Below are positions 45,661 to 58,074 of a stretch of DNA of 64,000 nucleotides, piece by piece. The notes under the pieces are model-generated. The model saw only the letters and a program-made list of their open reading frames with translations, was not told the origin of the DNA and did no database searches. Within the stretch, counting starts at the first letter, position 1; every line of letters begins with the position of its first letter. Source of the stretch: Cycas panzhihuaensis (taxonomy: Eukaryota; Cycadophyta); contig CM041465.1 of the NCBI GenBank assembly GCA_023213395.1, positions 248,441,741 to 248,505,740 of the forward strand, written 5' to 3'. The translations under genes were made by a program, and so were the position numbers.

Positions 45661-46600
45661 ATAGCATTTTGAAGATATCAAAAAATACGTTTAACAACTT
45701 TCCAGTATGATTCATATAGTTTTTGTATATAATGCGAACATAAAGAAACATCATAGGATATATCAAATCGGGTATGTGTTGAATAAATAAGGCTACTAAT
45801 AAGCTACCTATATAAAGTTGGATCACACAAGGGTATGGAATAATCAATAGATAATTCTACTCTTGATTGTAAAGGATTATAAACTGGTTTAGCATTTTCT
45901 ATGTTAAACTGTTTGATCAGGTCTAAAATATATTTTGGTTGAGATATGGTTATCTTTGAATCATGTTGGTAAATTTATAATCTAAGAAAATAATATAAAA
46001 GACCTAGATCGGTCATTTCAAATTTATTCATCAAGGTTATTTTTAGTTAATGAATGTTATTGTTTGAAGATCCGGTGATGATGATATCATCGACATATAT
46101 GATTAAGATGGTAATATTCTCATTTTCACGTTTGAAATAGAGATTTGGATCACTGATATATCTAGTGTATCCATTTTAAGTAAGATAATTATCTACTTTT
46201 GTGTACCAAGCTCAAGGAGCTTGCTTTAATCCATAGATGGATTTCTTTAGTTTATAAACTAAATTAGGATTGTTAATAAAACCAGGCGGTTGAGTCATAT
46301 AGGTTTCTTCTTAAATATCACCATTTAGAAATGCACTCTTGACATCTATTTGATAGATTTCCCAACTAAATTTAGCTGATAGAGCAATAATAGTTTTAAT
46401 GGTATTCATCTTTGTAATATATGCAAAGGTTTCATTATAATCTATACCATCGATTTAAGAAAATCCTTTCACAACTAGGCAAGCTTTATGTTCTTCAACT
46501 GTACCTATTGAATTGTATTTAGTTCGATAAACCCATTTACAATCAACTGTATTTTTCCCTGGTGGAGGTAGAAGAAGATCCCAACTTGAATTTTTGTTTA
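45661..46600 (-). pseudogene. Copia-2 reverse transcriptase remnant
   Basis: The minus strand reads IIYVDDIIITGSSNN near 46.07-46.11 kb with both catalytic Asp kept. The 'FLNGDI' block near 46.32 kb and the 'YGLKQAPRAWY' block near 46.21 kb are recognisable with mutations. Stops and small frame changes disable it. Confidence 0.88.
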
Positions 46601-46639
46601 AAGCATCAAATTCAACTTGCATGGCTTCCTACTATACAA

Positions 46640-47830
46640 GATTGTTGCTAGCTTGTTTAAAAGTTTTAAGATCATTAATGGCCATTATTTTATCCATTAA
46701 TGCATAGTTAGCATGTAATTTTTGAGCACGTGCTCTCTTGGTATCTGAAGGATTACCTACATCAGATCCAACATTAGAAAGTGTTTTCTTTGCTCATATG
46801 GGTTATTTGTTTGTAACTATTTCTATAGTCATAGGTTGAGATGAAGAACTAGCTTGAGAAGAAGAATCTATTCTAGTTGGTTCAGATAGAGTCTAATTCA
46901 GGACTTGTGTAGATAAGGATTCTATAATCTCAGGGTCAACTTATTTTTTAGAGGAGTCAACCAAATAAGTGTTGGTTAACAAATTCTCAATTAGAAGTTC
47001 TACATAAGTAGAGGTTGAAGAGGATCCTTCTTCGTCAAATATTACGTCATGAAAAATTGATATTTTATGCGTGATTAGATCTAAAAGTTTGTAGGCTTTA
47101 CTTTCTTCACTGTATCCAACGAAGATATATTTTTGACTTTTAGGATCTAGTTTCTTATATTTTTCTTTGGGAACATATCCCCACATAATACTTTCAAAAA
47201 TTCTCAGATGTTTAACTAAGGATTTTCGTCCAGACTATTTTTATTTTAGCATAACATTTTATAAACATTTACTAGGTAAACAATTTAAATGATAGTTGGA
47301 GTAGACAATTGCTTCTACCTATAATTTTAAGTCAAGACTCTTTGCATGTAGTATGCATCAAGTCATTTTAACAAGAGTATGGTTTTTACATTCAGCAACA
47401 TCATTTTGCTGAGGAGTATAGGCAATAGAATGCTAAAATTAAATTTCGTGCTTCTTACAAAAGGAAGTGAATTTTTCACTTAAGTATTCTTTGGCATTAT
47501 CAGATCTAAAAGTTTTAATTTTCAAGTTTGATTGATTTTCTACAAGTGTTTTGAATTTAATAAAGATGTCAAACACTTGATTATGAGTCTTGAGTATGTA
47601 CACCTAATATTTTCTTAAAAAATCATTAATAAATGTGACAAAATAATGATAGCCATAATATGAAGTTATATAGAACGATCCATATATATTAGAGTGAACA
47701 AGTTCAAGTGGAACTTTCACTCTAAATTGAGTCTGATGTGGAAAAGGATCTATGTGTTGCTTACCTATTACGCAGGCTTCACAGACACCATAAACAATAT
47801 TTAGGATAAGAAGACCATGAACCATGTCAT
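46640..47830 (-). pseudogene. Copia-2 integrase remnant
   Basis: Open pieces include MWGYVPKEKYKKLDPKSQKY (46941-47186), the C-terminal integrase block. The core at 47.60-47.83 kb reads VCEACVIGKQHIDPF and LELVHSNIYGSFYITSYYGY, where the family has 'LVHSDVCGP'. The first catalytic Asp is Asn here. TFINDFLRKY follows. Stops elsewhere confirm decay. Confidence 0.88.
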
Positions 47831-48320
47831 GTCTTTTCAGATATTAAAGTTTGCCATAATTAGTATGGCCAAATCGTGCATGCCATAGTTCATTGACTAG
47901 GTCAGATTTGGCTATGAAGGCACTAAAGGACTTTATTTTAGTATTTTGTAAATTAGTTAAACAATAGAGACCTATTTTATGGTCAACAGGTCTATAGGAA
48001 ATAGGTTTGACTTTATTTAATTGTTCTTTAATAATAAATTTATCTTTCTAGAATTCAACAACAAGATTTTTCTAGCAGATTTAGTAGATAGAAAGAAGGT
48101 TTGGTAACAAACCAGGTATGTAAAAGACATCCTTGATTGAAACATCTTTTAAAGTGACATCACTTGATCCGTTTACTTTAAGTTAGGATCCACTTCTAAA
48201 AGAAATCTCTTCTTTAGAGTTAGTATCAGATTAATAAGTGGATAAATTTTTCTCGTATCCTATCATGTGATGGGAAGCACCATAGTCAAGGATCCATTCA
48301 GGTGTTTAATTAGATGGAGC
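47831..48320 (-). pseudogene. Copia-2 GAG-pre-integrase and protease remnant
   Basis: The minus strand at about 47.83-47.95 kb reads the 'WH-RFGH-N' zinc block. The protease site near 48.27 kb reads PEWILDYGASHHM: the catalytic Asp is kept but Ser of DSGA is Tyr. Confidence 0.8.
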
Positions 48321-49368
48321 AACAAATACAGAAGTTGTTACTGTTAAAGAATAATTATGGGATTGAGGTCAGGTTTGTGGTTAGGTTTGCAATCCTTTAG
48401 AAGCTTTCCATGCTTCTGAAGTTAGTCTATTTCTGTAGATGTCAATAGTGTAGCATTTTTTGTGATAGTAGATACAACTAATGTTCTAAGAAGGATTAAC
48501 AATGTTCCGATTTAGAATAGACTAATTGGAAGTATTCTGATATTTAGGTGGACTAGAATGTTTAGTATTGTTGTAAGATCTAAGAGGTGGACCCCTATGA
48601 GGTTTCTGGAATTTTAGATTACTATTAAAGTTATTCTGATGTTTGGTTTTATTATAAGGCTTAGATTTGGAAAAGAAAGCCTAAGAAGGATCTTTCAATT
48701 TTCTTGTTTGAATTAACATCTTTTGATGTTCTATCAGTTGATTTGTCAGCTGATTAAAAGTTATAGGAGGATTACCAGCTTATTATGTGGCAGTCTTGAA
48801 AAGATTAAAATGTTTTGATAATTTGTTTATCACAAGATGTACAAGTGTATCGTCATCTTTAGCATGTATGACTATTTATTCTACATCACCTACTTTAATT
48901 GTAGTTTTAATACAATTACTTAGATCTTTATTAATTAGTTAAATTTTGGATAAAAAATCTTCAACTTTGGAAAAATCATCATAATTAAGGTCATACAATT
49001 GTTGTTCTAGGACAACTAATTGTTATGTGTTGACCTTATCATATTTTTCCTTAAGAGTATTCCAGACAGTGGCTAGATCATCTGTATCAGAGAACTATTG
49101 ACTGATTTCAGGTGAGAGTGATGATAGGATGGTGCCTAGAACTGAATCACAATTCATCAGATATACCATATAACTTTATGAAGTTGCGTCTTTTAGTTTT
49201 TTGAATTCACTTGTTACATATCGCTATATCTTCTATTGTTTAAGCTAATGGGAAATACGATTCCTTTAGTCGACATAGTTTGAGTCGGTTAAAATTGGAA
49301 TCGAAACATAGGTGGTTGTCCCTAGCATTAGTGCTATGTTGGGAATTATAAAAATAATTAGAAGTCAT
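48321..49368 (-). pseudogene. Copia-2 gag remnant
   Basis: It starts at ATG 49368 (MTSNYFYNSQHSTNARDNH). Toward the C-terminus, the zinc knuckle near 48.45 kb reads CIYYHKKCYTIDI, where the second Cys of the CCHC motif is Tyr. Copia-typical blocks are visible with stops between. Its 5' end opens onto the leader that continues to the PBS at 62630. Confidence 0.85.
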
Positions 49369-50039
49369 AAGATTTGGAAAATCTAGATGAATAAGTGTAA
49401 GTGAAAAAAGTCACATAGAAAATTACTAAACATCAGAGTAACATGTTTAATCAAATAATAAGAAACTGAAAATCATCGTTATCAAGTTTGTTTGGATACC
49501 CTTCCTCTAGAAAGAAAAAGAATTAAATTTTCCTACTTTTCTTGAAAAAATATGTTAATAGTCCCTTTTGTTGTTTGAAAAATTAATTTACTTGTATTAA
49601 CAAAAGAGTTAAATAACAAAAGGAAAATTTTAAATAGTTCTCCTTTAGAGGAGAGAGAGTAGTTGCTCACTTAAGATGACTTTTTAGAGTATTTAGAGAT
49701 AAGTATGGAAGAGATACTAGAATTTTTTTTTTTACTAAGTGAAGCCCTTCCAGTGCGTACAATAGATGCATATCAAGTTTACTTAAAGATTAAACATAAA
49801 TAAGACTATTAGGATATCTGTTGAGTTATTAAACCCATAGTTAATCCAATAGTTTAAATGTGAACTATAAAAAGATTAATAATATGCAGTAAATACATAA
49901 CTTTAATAGGCTAATAAGACATCATAACTAGCCTCATTCTTTAATAAGATCGTATCATTATCTTTAATAGAGGGGATGAATAGGAGGCTATAAATGATAA
50001 GAAGGAGAAAAGAATAATTTGGACCTTTCAAAAAATTAA
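49369..50039 (-). other. Copia-2 5' leader, proximal part
   Basis: AT-rich, no frame of note. A short oligo-T lies near 49.73 kb. Confidence 0.6.
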
Positions 50040-50430
50040 ATGTTTAATATAATGGAGGGTTTAAGGTTACCATTAAGATGCAAAAAGGGGGGGCGGGGGA
50101 GGGGGGGGGGGGTTTAAGGTATATTAATTTGTTTAAAAAAAAAGAGGAAAAGATTTGATTTATTGATTAAAAAAAAAGGTTTTAATTATTAACAAATTAA
50201 GGTAATAAGGGGGGGGGGGGGGGTAATTTTAACATTAAAGTGTAGTAGGAGGGGTTTAATTTTAACATTAAAGTATAATAGGGGGGGTAGGGTTAATGTT
50301 GATTTATAAATGTAGTGAAAACGAAGGGTTAATATTGATATTAAAATGTAGTAAAAAGGGTGGGGGTGTTAATATAATAATAAAATGTAAGGAGAGGGGG
50401 ATTAATTTTGATTTAGCCTAAGGTTAACTA
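50040..50430. repeat. Degenerate tandem repeat with long G runs
   Basis: Units of very roughly 45-60 bp share ATTAAAATGTAGTA, a G-run and a TTAATTTTGA-type start. G-runs reach 13-15 bases near 50.10 and 50.21 kb. Unit borders are hard to fix because of the indels. It directly precedes the TA microsatellite. Confidence 0.8.
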
Positions 50431-50438
50431 TGTTAGCT

Positions 50439-51254
<816 letters not shown>

Positions 51255-52261
51255 GGAGGGGGATAATACAACACAGACCTGACAAATTTCTATTTTTTAT
51301 AAAAGAAAATTAAAGTGTCATAACATTTAGGGTCCAACAGGGGGAAATAGAATGAAACCCAACCTGTTCAATTACATTGAGGTAGCGTCTATGTATTCTT
51401 CCCCTGCAGGTTCTTCGTTTGGTTCTACCGGCTCTTATTCAATGCCAAGTGGTGGTACTCGGTATATATTCCATCTTCCATCAGAACTGTAACAAATCGC
51501 ATGCAGCTCAGAGTGCGTTTCGGGAGTGACTCGTTCGAACTTATTCCTGATTCTCAAATCGATGCGTCACGTGATCAAATCCAATGGCACTCATATGGAT
51601 TTAACTGACATAAATCTATCATAGCTTCATCGAGGTTTTGCAGTTGCATGATTAGGAGTTTTTTTGTAATTGGCAGGCAGGACTACCTTATATTTATCAT
51701 CAATATATCCTGCTATGGCATATCAGCTGGAATCGGTCCTATCCTTCGGAGAAGAAATAACCTCTATAATCATATGCAAATAGGTGGGATGAGAAGGGGG
51801 CAGTTTTTGCAGAATCATTAGCAACAACAGGCACAGGTTCTGTGGTAACTTTAATAGACCTCAATGGAGCGAATGACTTCTTAGTGGTGGGACCAACTTT
51901 TCCTACTTTCTTGGCGGCAAGAGTAATCTTTGCCTTTGCTTTAATATCCTTAGTAGTCTTACTAGGTTTAGCCACTACCTTTGTAGTATGTTTCCCCTTT
52001 GTTGTGATAGCCTTGGAGGACTCACCAAGGAAGAAGGCTTATCGTATGCCCTAATCCGCGTGGGGTTTGTGTGTTATAAGACTTGTTCAAAATTAAGGAA
52101 AAAGTAATGACTTGGAAGTTGTGGAATCCAGTGGACTTAGGCATAGGAAATAGTCTCATGGATGAAGTCACAGTGTTAGTAGTATTGTAGCCGAGCAGTT
52201 ATCTCAAGAACTAGAAGAAACCCTCAAGACAGTATAAGGCAACAGGGATTTACTTTCCTTG
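51255..52261 (-). pseudogene. Non-copia insert in the Copia-2 leader with a Lys/Ala-rich coding fragment
   Basis: A minus-strand frame (51739-51975 from its first Met, text extending up to about 52.05 kb) reads MAKPSKTTKDIKAKAKITLA, then AKKVGKVGPTTKKSFAPLRS. It is rich in Lys, Ala, Thr and Pro, like the tail of a linker-histone or another DNA-binding protein. No such tail is known from copia gag-pol. A plus-strand stretch near 51.38-51.48 kb (SSPAGSSFGSTGSYSMPSGG) is Ser/Gly-rich. A captured host fragment is a reasonable inference, but the protein was not identified. Confidence 0.4.
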
Positions 52262-52266
52262 TAAGG

Positions 52267-54774
52267 TGTTTCCCAGCTATTGGGAATGGACTCGAGACGC
52301 ATCGACATAGGTTTGTTCAGGTATATGTTCTTCTTTTCTTACTTATGAGTGCTGGAGTAGTCTAGAATAGTTTGATTGACATATGCCTGCCAACATGCAT
52401 TTGTTTGATTGCCTGCTCATAATGCATGTGCCTAATGGCACCCTCGACTATGACGACTCACAGTGAGGCATTCCCAGTGAATCGACACCGTATGGCATCT
52501 GACCACTCACGATGTCTCCATGGTCTCTCAGAATGCTCTTGCCAGCTTGTGTGTTCTTGTTATAATGTGCCACTTATGCTGCAAATCCTTCCTAAGCTTG
52601 GTTTAATCCTTAGATAGGACTCTTTGCACCGTTTTGGGTACTTGCCCCTCTGCTAGGCCTTCCCCAATTGATGTATTTCGTGCTTAGCCCTGACCTAGCC
52701 CAAAAACTGATTTTATGTTGTATTTTTTTCTCTTTTTGAATTCGGGTTGATCTGGCGGTAAACTAAGCTTGATCATGGAGTTCTGTTGATCTGCAGAGTT
52801 CTTGTGATGCAACTATTTAAAATTTAAAAAGAAAGCCGGACGATTTCGCGTTTTCTCACGGAGGCATCACGTGGCTTCAGACGATCGGGCGCCGGAGGCC
52901 CCCAACGTTCACTTGCTATGACCAAGGCATAAAAGCCTTTTTTTATTCATTTTGGGGGGATTCTTGCACTCACTTTTTGAGGTTTTCAAAGAGCAACTCT
53001 TCAAGAAAGACAAGGAAAAGACACATTGAAAGAAGAACTTCTCTTACAACAGTGGGACAGAGGTGAAGTGGGCCACTACCGGTGGAGTTGCGGGGCCATT
53101 CTTTCCCCTACGAAGCTCCATCACAAGTACCACCTTCCTTCACAAACACTCAAAGCTTCAAGGGATTTTCTCACCAAAAAGACCACTCCAAGGACCCATT
53201 TTCAAGCTCCCAACTTGCATGGAGTTTCACTCTTCTACCCTCTTGCAAAGGACACCCAACACCACCTCTTAGACATTGCTTGGCGCTACTCCAATTGGCC
53301 AAGTGAATGCATGCATGTTCTCCTCCATTCAAGGTATTTTTTGCTTCTCGTTGGTGCTTTTTCCTTGCTTTTTGATGGTTCTACTTGCAATTTCCTTCTT
53401 TTCTTTTGCATATACTTTCTTTGGGATCTTCTCTTATCATTGGATGCAAGTAATCTTGGTTAGTGGTGACTTACTATAGCGCTGCCCTAGATTGGTTACA
53501 TTTCTTTGCATTTCCTTGAGACTCACCCTTCCCTTTCTAGCTTTCTCTTTCACCATTTCCTAAGCTAGTCGGTATAAAGGGTTTCACGCGAGGATTAGAG
53601 GGAGATAGGCGGGGTTAGTCCCCATTCTTGTCCTTCTCCCCAAGGGTTCTGCCCTTGTCCTCTCTCTCCCTTTATCACCGCGCTTTCTTAGGAAAGCAGT
53701 GAGGGAAACCTAAGAGAGTTGGTTTGAGTTCTTTTCCCTTTGTGTAGGCAACCTGTCACTACCTGTTTCACCTCGTTACCTGCTAGCATTACCTTCCCGG
53801 ACCCCGCGGAGACCTCTCGTGGGTGAGTTAGCCATCCCGAGGCTATACTCAGTCCCATATAGTATATTTTGGGGTGCTTGACAGTTTGTATGCTTACCGT
53901 GTAGTGTTGTTTCATTTTTTGTTACGTGTTGGTGCGTAACTTGATTTCTTTAGTTTAGTTGATTTCATTTCAGTATATACATATATGTCTTGTCGTGCCG
54001 TAGCCTCTCTCCAGGAGGAAGGCGTTCTCTACTGTTTTTGCGGGATCACGTCGGAGGGAGTGGTGCACGAGATCAACCTTGGTCTTGGGTCGGCTCTCAT
54101 GCAGTATCTCTTCTCCTTTTTCGTTTCGAGCTTTGCTTTTCGTCCTTTCCTTTTATTCAGTCTTTGCATGCCCTAGGGGAGGTAAGTAAACCCCCTCCGT
54201 CGCCCCCGATCGACGTTGCATGCGTGGAGGAGAGAGGAAAGGAGCGCAACCAAGAGAGAGGATCCGCACTTCAACCTCAACCGTCGGATCTAGGTATTCC
54301 TCACGTTTCCTTTGTTTTTTCCCTTTTATATCATTCTTGCTTTTTGCACCTGCTTGATAAGTAAAAGAGAAGAAAACATAAAGGAAAAAGGAAATAGTCT
54401 TTTATTTTACGTTTGCTTTTCTGTACCGTTTCTTTTACTTTGCATCACATAGAGACAGAAGACCCATTTACGTTGTATTTTCCAACCCATACCTTACTTC
54501 ACACCCGTTGCACGTTGAGTTTGTTGCCCTCTCGTTGCCTTCTCATTACCTTGAGAAGCGCGGTATGAGTTTCCCTCTCCTTCCGGCCATCAGAAGGGTA
54601 GGAAGGCCTCGTATTTGCAGCTACACAGAGCAACCAGGCACCTTGCAGTCCCCGAACCCGCGCTCCGGGGCACGGACGACCCTCGAGGTGAGATCCTCAC
54701 TGTCTAGCCCAGTCAGTGTTGTGTGTGTATTCCTTTTCTAGACGTAGGATCGCATTCCCGCGGAGAGCGTTTCA
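52267..54774 (+). repeat. Left (5') LTR of gag-protease-RS element
   Basis: It matches 60072-62580 along the full length but with many small indels near C/G-rich words. The promoter core is a hairpin-like AAGGCATAAAAGCCTT near 52.93 kb. Coding-like frames in this LTR (for example 53026-53463) have no recognised domain and recur in the other LTR as expected. Confidence 0.97.
52925..52940 (+). promoter_or_regulatory. Probable LTR TATA element within a short hairpin
   Basis: AAGGCATAAAAGCCTT has CATAAAAG flanked by AAGGC and GCCTT arms. It is present in both LTRs (second copy near 60.73 kb). A start about 30 bases downstream is inferred. Confidence 0.4.
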
Positions 54775-54800
54775 CTGGCGACCATCTTGAAGCGCGATGG
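54775..54800 (+). other. Putative primer binding site
   Basis: The interior begins C, then TGGCGACCATCTTGAAGC. TGG is the complement of the tRNA CCA end. The tRNA was not identified. Confidence 0.5.
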
Positions 54801-54949
54801 GAAGCTAAATCGCTTCCCTCCTTATTGGTGTTCTTGCCTCTAGGTAGGTTCGCATTAGTGTTTTCGGTTGGGCAACCCCAACGTGTTTTACGTTCTTCCT
54901 TTCCTTTCCTTTCCGTTTCTTCTAACGGCCTTTCCAAGGCGTTGCATGC

Positions 54950-56985
54950 GACGTTCTCGCGCGTCACTTGCGAGGCTTCGCCGTGTTAGAAGACCAATCG
55001 TCGTTCCCTCCATCGTCGTCGAATCCGATTCGACCATGGAAGGTTATCCTTCGATTGGGCATACCGTCCCATGGCGGGGAACTCGAGTTCCCTTCATCCG
55101 TTCGAATCCGCGTGAGGCGATGATTCCATCTACTACCGGATGACCATTTCCACTCGGATGACTTTCACCTTTCGCCCAGCGGCGGAAGATTTGGACCCTC
55201 ACGAGACTCGCCACCCTCTTGACGAGCCTCACGAGGCGCCCAAGGATCCCCTACTTTCGAAGTCCCTTCGACCTCGTATGGCTATGAGGATACCCCTCTC
55301 GTCGACGCAGTCGAGGCGCTTAGTGAGTGCTTTCGAGCGGCTCGCCGCCAGCCGCATCCTAGATGGTTTGCAGAAATGCTACGTAACATAGCATCTTCTT
55401 CATCCATGCCTGCGTCATCTACAACGATCGACGCTCCTACCCACGCACACACGTCCTATGCCGTGTCTACCCCGGCCCCTAAGGCAAGTGTTGTTGCACT
55501 GCTTCGGTAGTGGTCCTACTTCTTCAGGGCCCGTTCGAGGTGTGTCCTTCCCTCAACTCGGGGTTAGCATGCCATGCCCTAGCCAGACGCACGCGCCACC
55601 TCCGAACGTGACACATGCGTTCCCTAGTAGGCCTCGTGGTCCTGCTAGTGCCACCGCCGCCAGCCACGTAGGACCCACTCCTACATATGTTCAAAACCCG
55701 ATTGGTAGTTCTTCTCTTTATGTGCCCCCAGGTTACACTGCTCATCCTTGGGGGCAAGGCAAGGGTAGCCATCTCCCTGTTTATGGGGTGGACCCGTTGC
55801 ACTCATATGGGGTCGCGCCACCTACGGGTGGCCCATATGGGCAAAACCCGGTCCCTCATCCTCCGTTTCCGTCGTCCAGCGCAACTCCCATTGCCGCGTC
55901 ATCGCAAGGGAGTATGCCTCTTTTCCAGAACTTTTACCCGACCCCTTTCCAACAGGGCCTTTTCCCAAGGAGGGATGGGTATACCACCCCCATCCATTCC
56001 TTTACCGGTTGTCGACCCGTTAGCCCAAGCAAGGACACGTCCCTTCATGGACTATAGGTCGACGCCATTGTCTATTGAGGCGCTAAGGACTAACCTGCCG
56101 CCTCACCCTCCTGAAGTTCCCAAATTCGATGGGACTTCGTCGCAAGACCCAACCGAGCATGTCTGCGACTTCTCGATGGCGTGCATCGATTATTGGGCTT
56201 ACGACCATATACTCATGAAGCTATTCTCGCGGTCCTTGCAGGGCGATGCCCTCAAGTGGTTTTACCGCCTTCCTGCCCATTCAATCTCCTCATTCCAGCA
56301 ATTAGTGGATGAGTTCGTCAACTACTTTGACGTAGTCGGCCCGTTCGAGAGCAGAATGAAGGCGCTTCTGTCGCTTAAACAAGGTCACGATGAAATGAAT
56401 CGTGACTTTGTACGACGTTTTCACGATCTTCTTCACTCCACCAAGGCTACGTTGCCTGAGGAGTTGAAGAGAGATCTCTTTGTCAATGCACTTCGCCCCG
56501 AAGTGCATGTGGAAGTCCTCAAGATGGGGGCAACCACGTGTGACTCCGCTATCACGAGGTGTTTAGCTTTGGAGGCCATTGAGATCCAAGCAGGACTCAA
56601 GAAACCTCCCAAGCCCTCGCAACGTCACGAGGTGCCTCCTCCAGCGAAGGAGACCACACCTTCGCAGCCCGCTAGGTCCACCTCTCATCCGACTGAGAGG
56701 ACCCTAGATCCCCTTACTTCCGCTATTCGCTCATTTGAGCACGCGATGAAGGAGTTAAAACTCCAACCTCCTTCGTCGCCAACCTCCCATAAACCTGTCC
56801 AGCAGACTTCTCGTGCGATGCCCCCCAAAGGGGGTGACACCCGGTCTTCTCAAGCAAGGAGGATCGATCCTCCCCTTGAGAAGAGGTGGTGTTCCATCCA
56901 CAGGGAGTGTTTCCATGACGATGCGCGTTGCCGGGCACACAAGACCCACGCCGACGCCCGCCGCCGCGATTCGTCCCTAAAGTGA
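54950..56985 (+). pseudogene. gag of the gag-protease-RS element (several frames)
   Basis: The N-terminal part is split over frames: RRVRRPIVVPSIVVESDS near 54.98-55.03 kb and ALSECFRAARRQPHPRWFAE near 55.31-55.38 kb. A Pro/Gly/Ser/Tyr-rich region (55.46-55.98 kb) follows. The retrotransposon gag domain sits in one long open frame (55687-56985): VPKFDGTSSQDPTEHV, LFSRSLQGDALKWFYRLP, DFVRRFHDLLHSTK. A zinc-finger-like CSIHRECFHDDARC follows near 56.89-56.94 kb. Length and layout match Ty3/gypsy Tat-like gag. Frame breaks upstream of the domain may be sequencing errors. Confidence 0.88.
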
Positions 56986-57043
56986 CATCGAGGCCTAACC
57001 TCGATCAGCCCATTCATAGAGACCCGTTCCCCAAACATGGGGA

Positions 57044-57661
57044 ATGTGGTCGCGATGTTCAACAAAGATATGCATGAATCGGGATAGGTCCCCCGATTCT
57101 CGCCCTTCGCATGGTAGAGGGAAGGGTGTGCGAAGGTCATCTTCCCCTTCACGCTCCCCTGACCGCCGTGCTCCATCACCTTCGCGGTCCTGCTACAAGG
57201 GAAAGAAGGTTGTCCAATTGCTTGAGACCACTCCGTTATATGCCTTAACTTGGGTCCCAGTCGCTAAAGAGGCAGCTGGTGCCTCTTCGTCCACGTCTCA
57301 CCTTGATCCTCTTCCGGAAGCCGTTCCTCCGGAGATCCCTACACTTCCCAAGACTATTCTTGTCCACCCCGGTAGATTCGACTTTAGAAGGGCGCTTACC
57401 CAACCCACAGGGAAGGGTAAGCCCTTTTCTATCTTTGACGAGCTCTACACCGTCGCTGCGGGAATGTCCTTGATGGACGTCTTGAGAAGCTGCCCTGAGC
57501 AACGTGCTCTTCTTCTTGAAGCTCTTGGCCAACAAGATGCTTCCATCCATGCGATAGGTGCTACCTCTCATGGGCCACCTGTCATCTCATTTGATCCCAG
57601 AGATCTCCCATCTCCCAAAAGCGGGAGAAGCTTTTACGTGCAGATTCGTCATTACCATTGA
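57044..57661 (+). CDS. gag/protease linker ORF, Ser/Pro/Arg-rich then conserved
   Basis: An open frame of 205 codons in a frame shifted from gag. The first part is basic (PSHGRGKGVRRSSSPSRSPD). The second part (FDFRRALTQPTGKGKPFSIF, then ELYTVAAGMSLMDVLRSCPE) looks conserved but matches no domain I can name. It precedes the protease motif. Possibly the C-terminal gag region. Confidence 0.6.
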   Translation: MWSRCSTKICMNRDRSPDSRPSHGRGKGVRRSSSPSRSPDRRAPSPSRSCYKGKKVVQLLETTPLYALTWVPVAKEAAGASSSTSHLDPLPEAVPPEIPTLPKTILVHPGRFDFRRALTQPTGKGKPFSIFDELYTVAAGMSLMDVLRSCPEQRALLLEALGQQDASIHAIGATSHGPPVISFDPRDLPSPKSGRSFYVQIRHYH

Positions 57662-58020
57662 CACTCACAGTTGTATCATAAAGAGGACCATTGTAGATAA
57701 TGGCTCCTCGGTTAATCTTATGCCTGTCGTATGCTCAAGGAGCCAGGCATAGTAGCTCTTAGTCATCCTTGGAAATGCTAAGGGTATGATGGGAATGCGA
57801 AGTCCCTCCGGGGCGATCTCCTATCCCTCACCTTAGGAGGGAAAACTGTTGCCGGTTGTTGTACTCGGCGTCGACGTGAGTACAACCTCTTGTTGGGCCG
57901 ACCATGGCTCGACCAGATGGGAGCAGTCTGCTCCACGCAATGGGGGCAACTTAAATTTGTCCATGAAGGACAAGTTAAAGTTGTCGCCCGTGAGCCTATG
58001 CTGTCTCATACCTCTCATCC
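57640..58020 (+). pseudogene. Retropepsin-like protease domain
   Basis: TIVDNGSSVNLMPV near 57.69-57.72 kb matches the active-site loop of gypsy retropepsins (DSGSS or DTGSS). The loop reads DNGSS: Asp is kept but the next residue is Asn. LLGRPWLDQMGAVCSTQWGQ near 57.89-57.95 kb is the second block. The pieces are in different frames, so a small indel between 57.75 and 57.88 kb breaks them. The Asn variant in the loop is also found in related plant gypsy proteases. Confidence 0.85.
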
Positions 58021-58074
58021 ACCGCCAGTCGTTTCGATGATGAAGATAGTGATCCTGAGGAGGTTATCCCTTCC

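Noticed and set aside
53026-53463. 145-codon open frame in the left LTR, with a near-copy at 60864-61262
   Set aside because: It recurs because the LTR recurs. Other frames over the same bases are equally open and no domain is recognisable.
53990-54364. Possible small secreted protein in the LTR
   Set aside because: Repeated in both LTRs with different frames after small indels; no start context or domain support.
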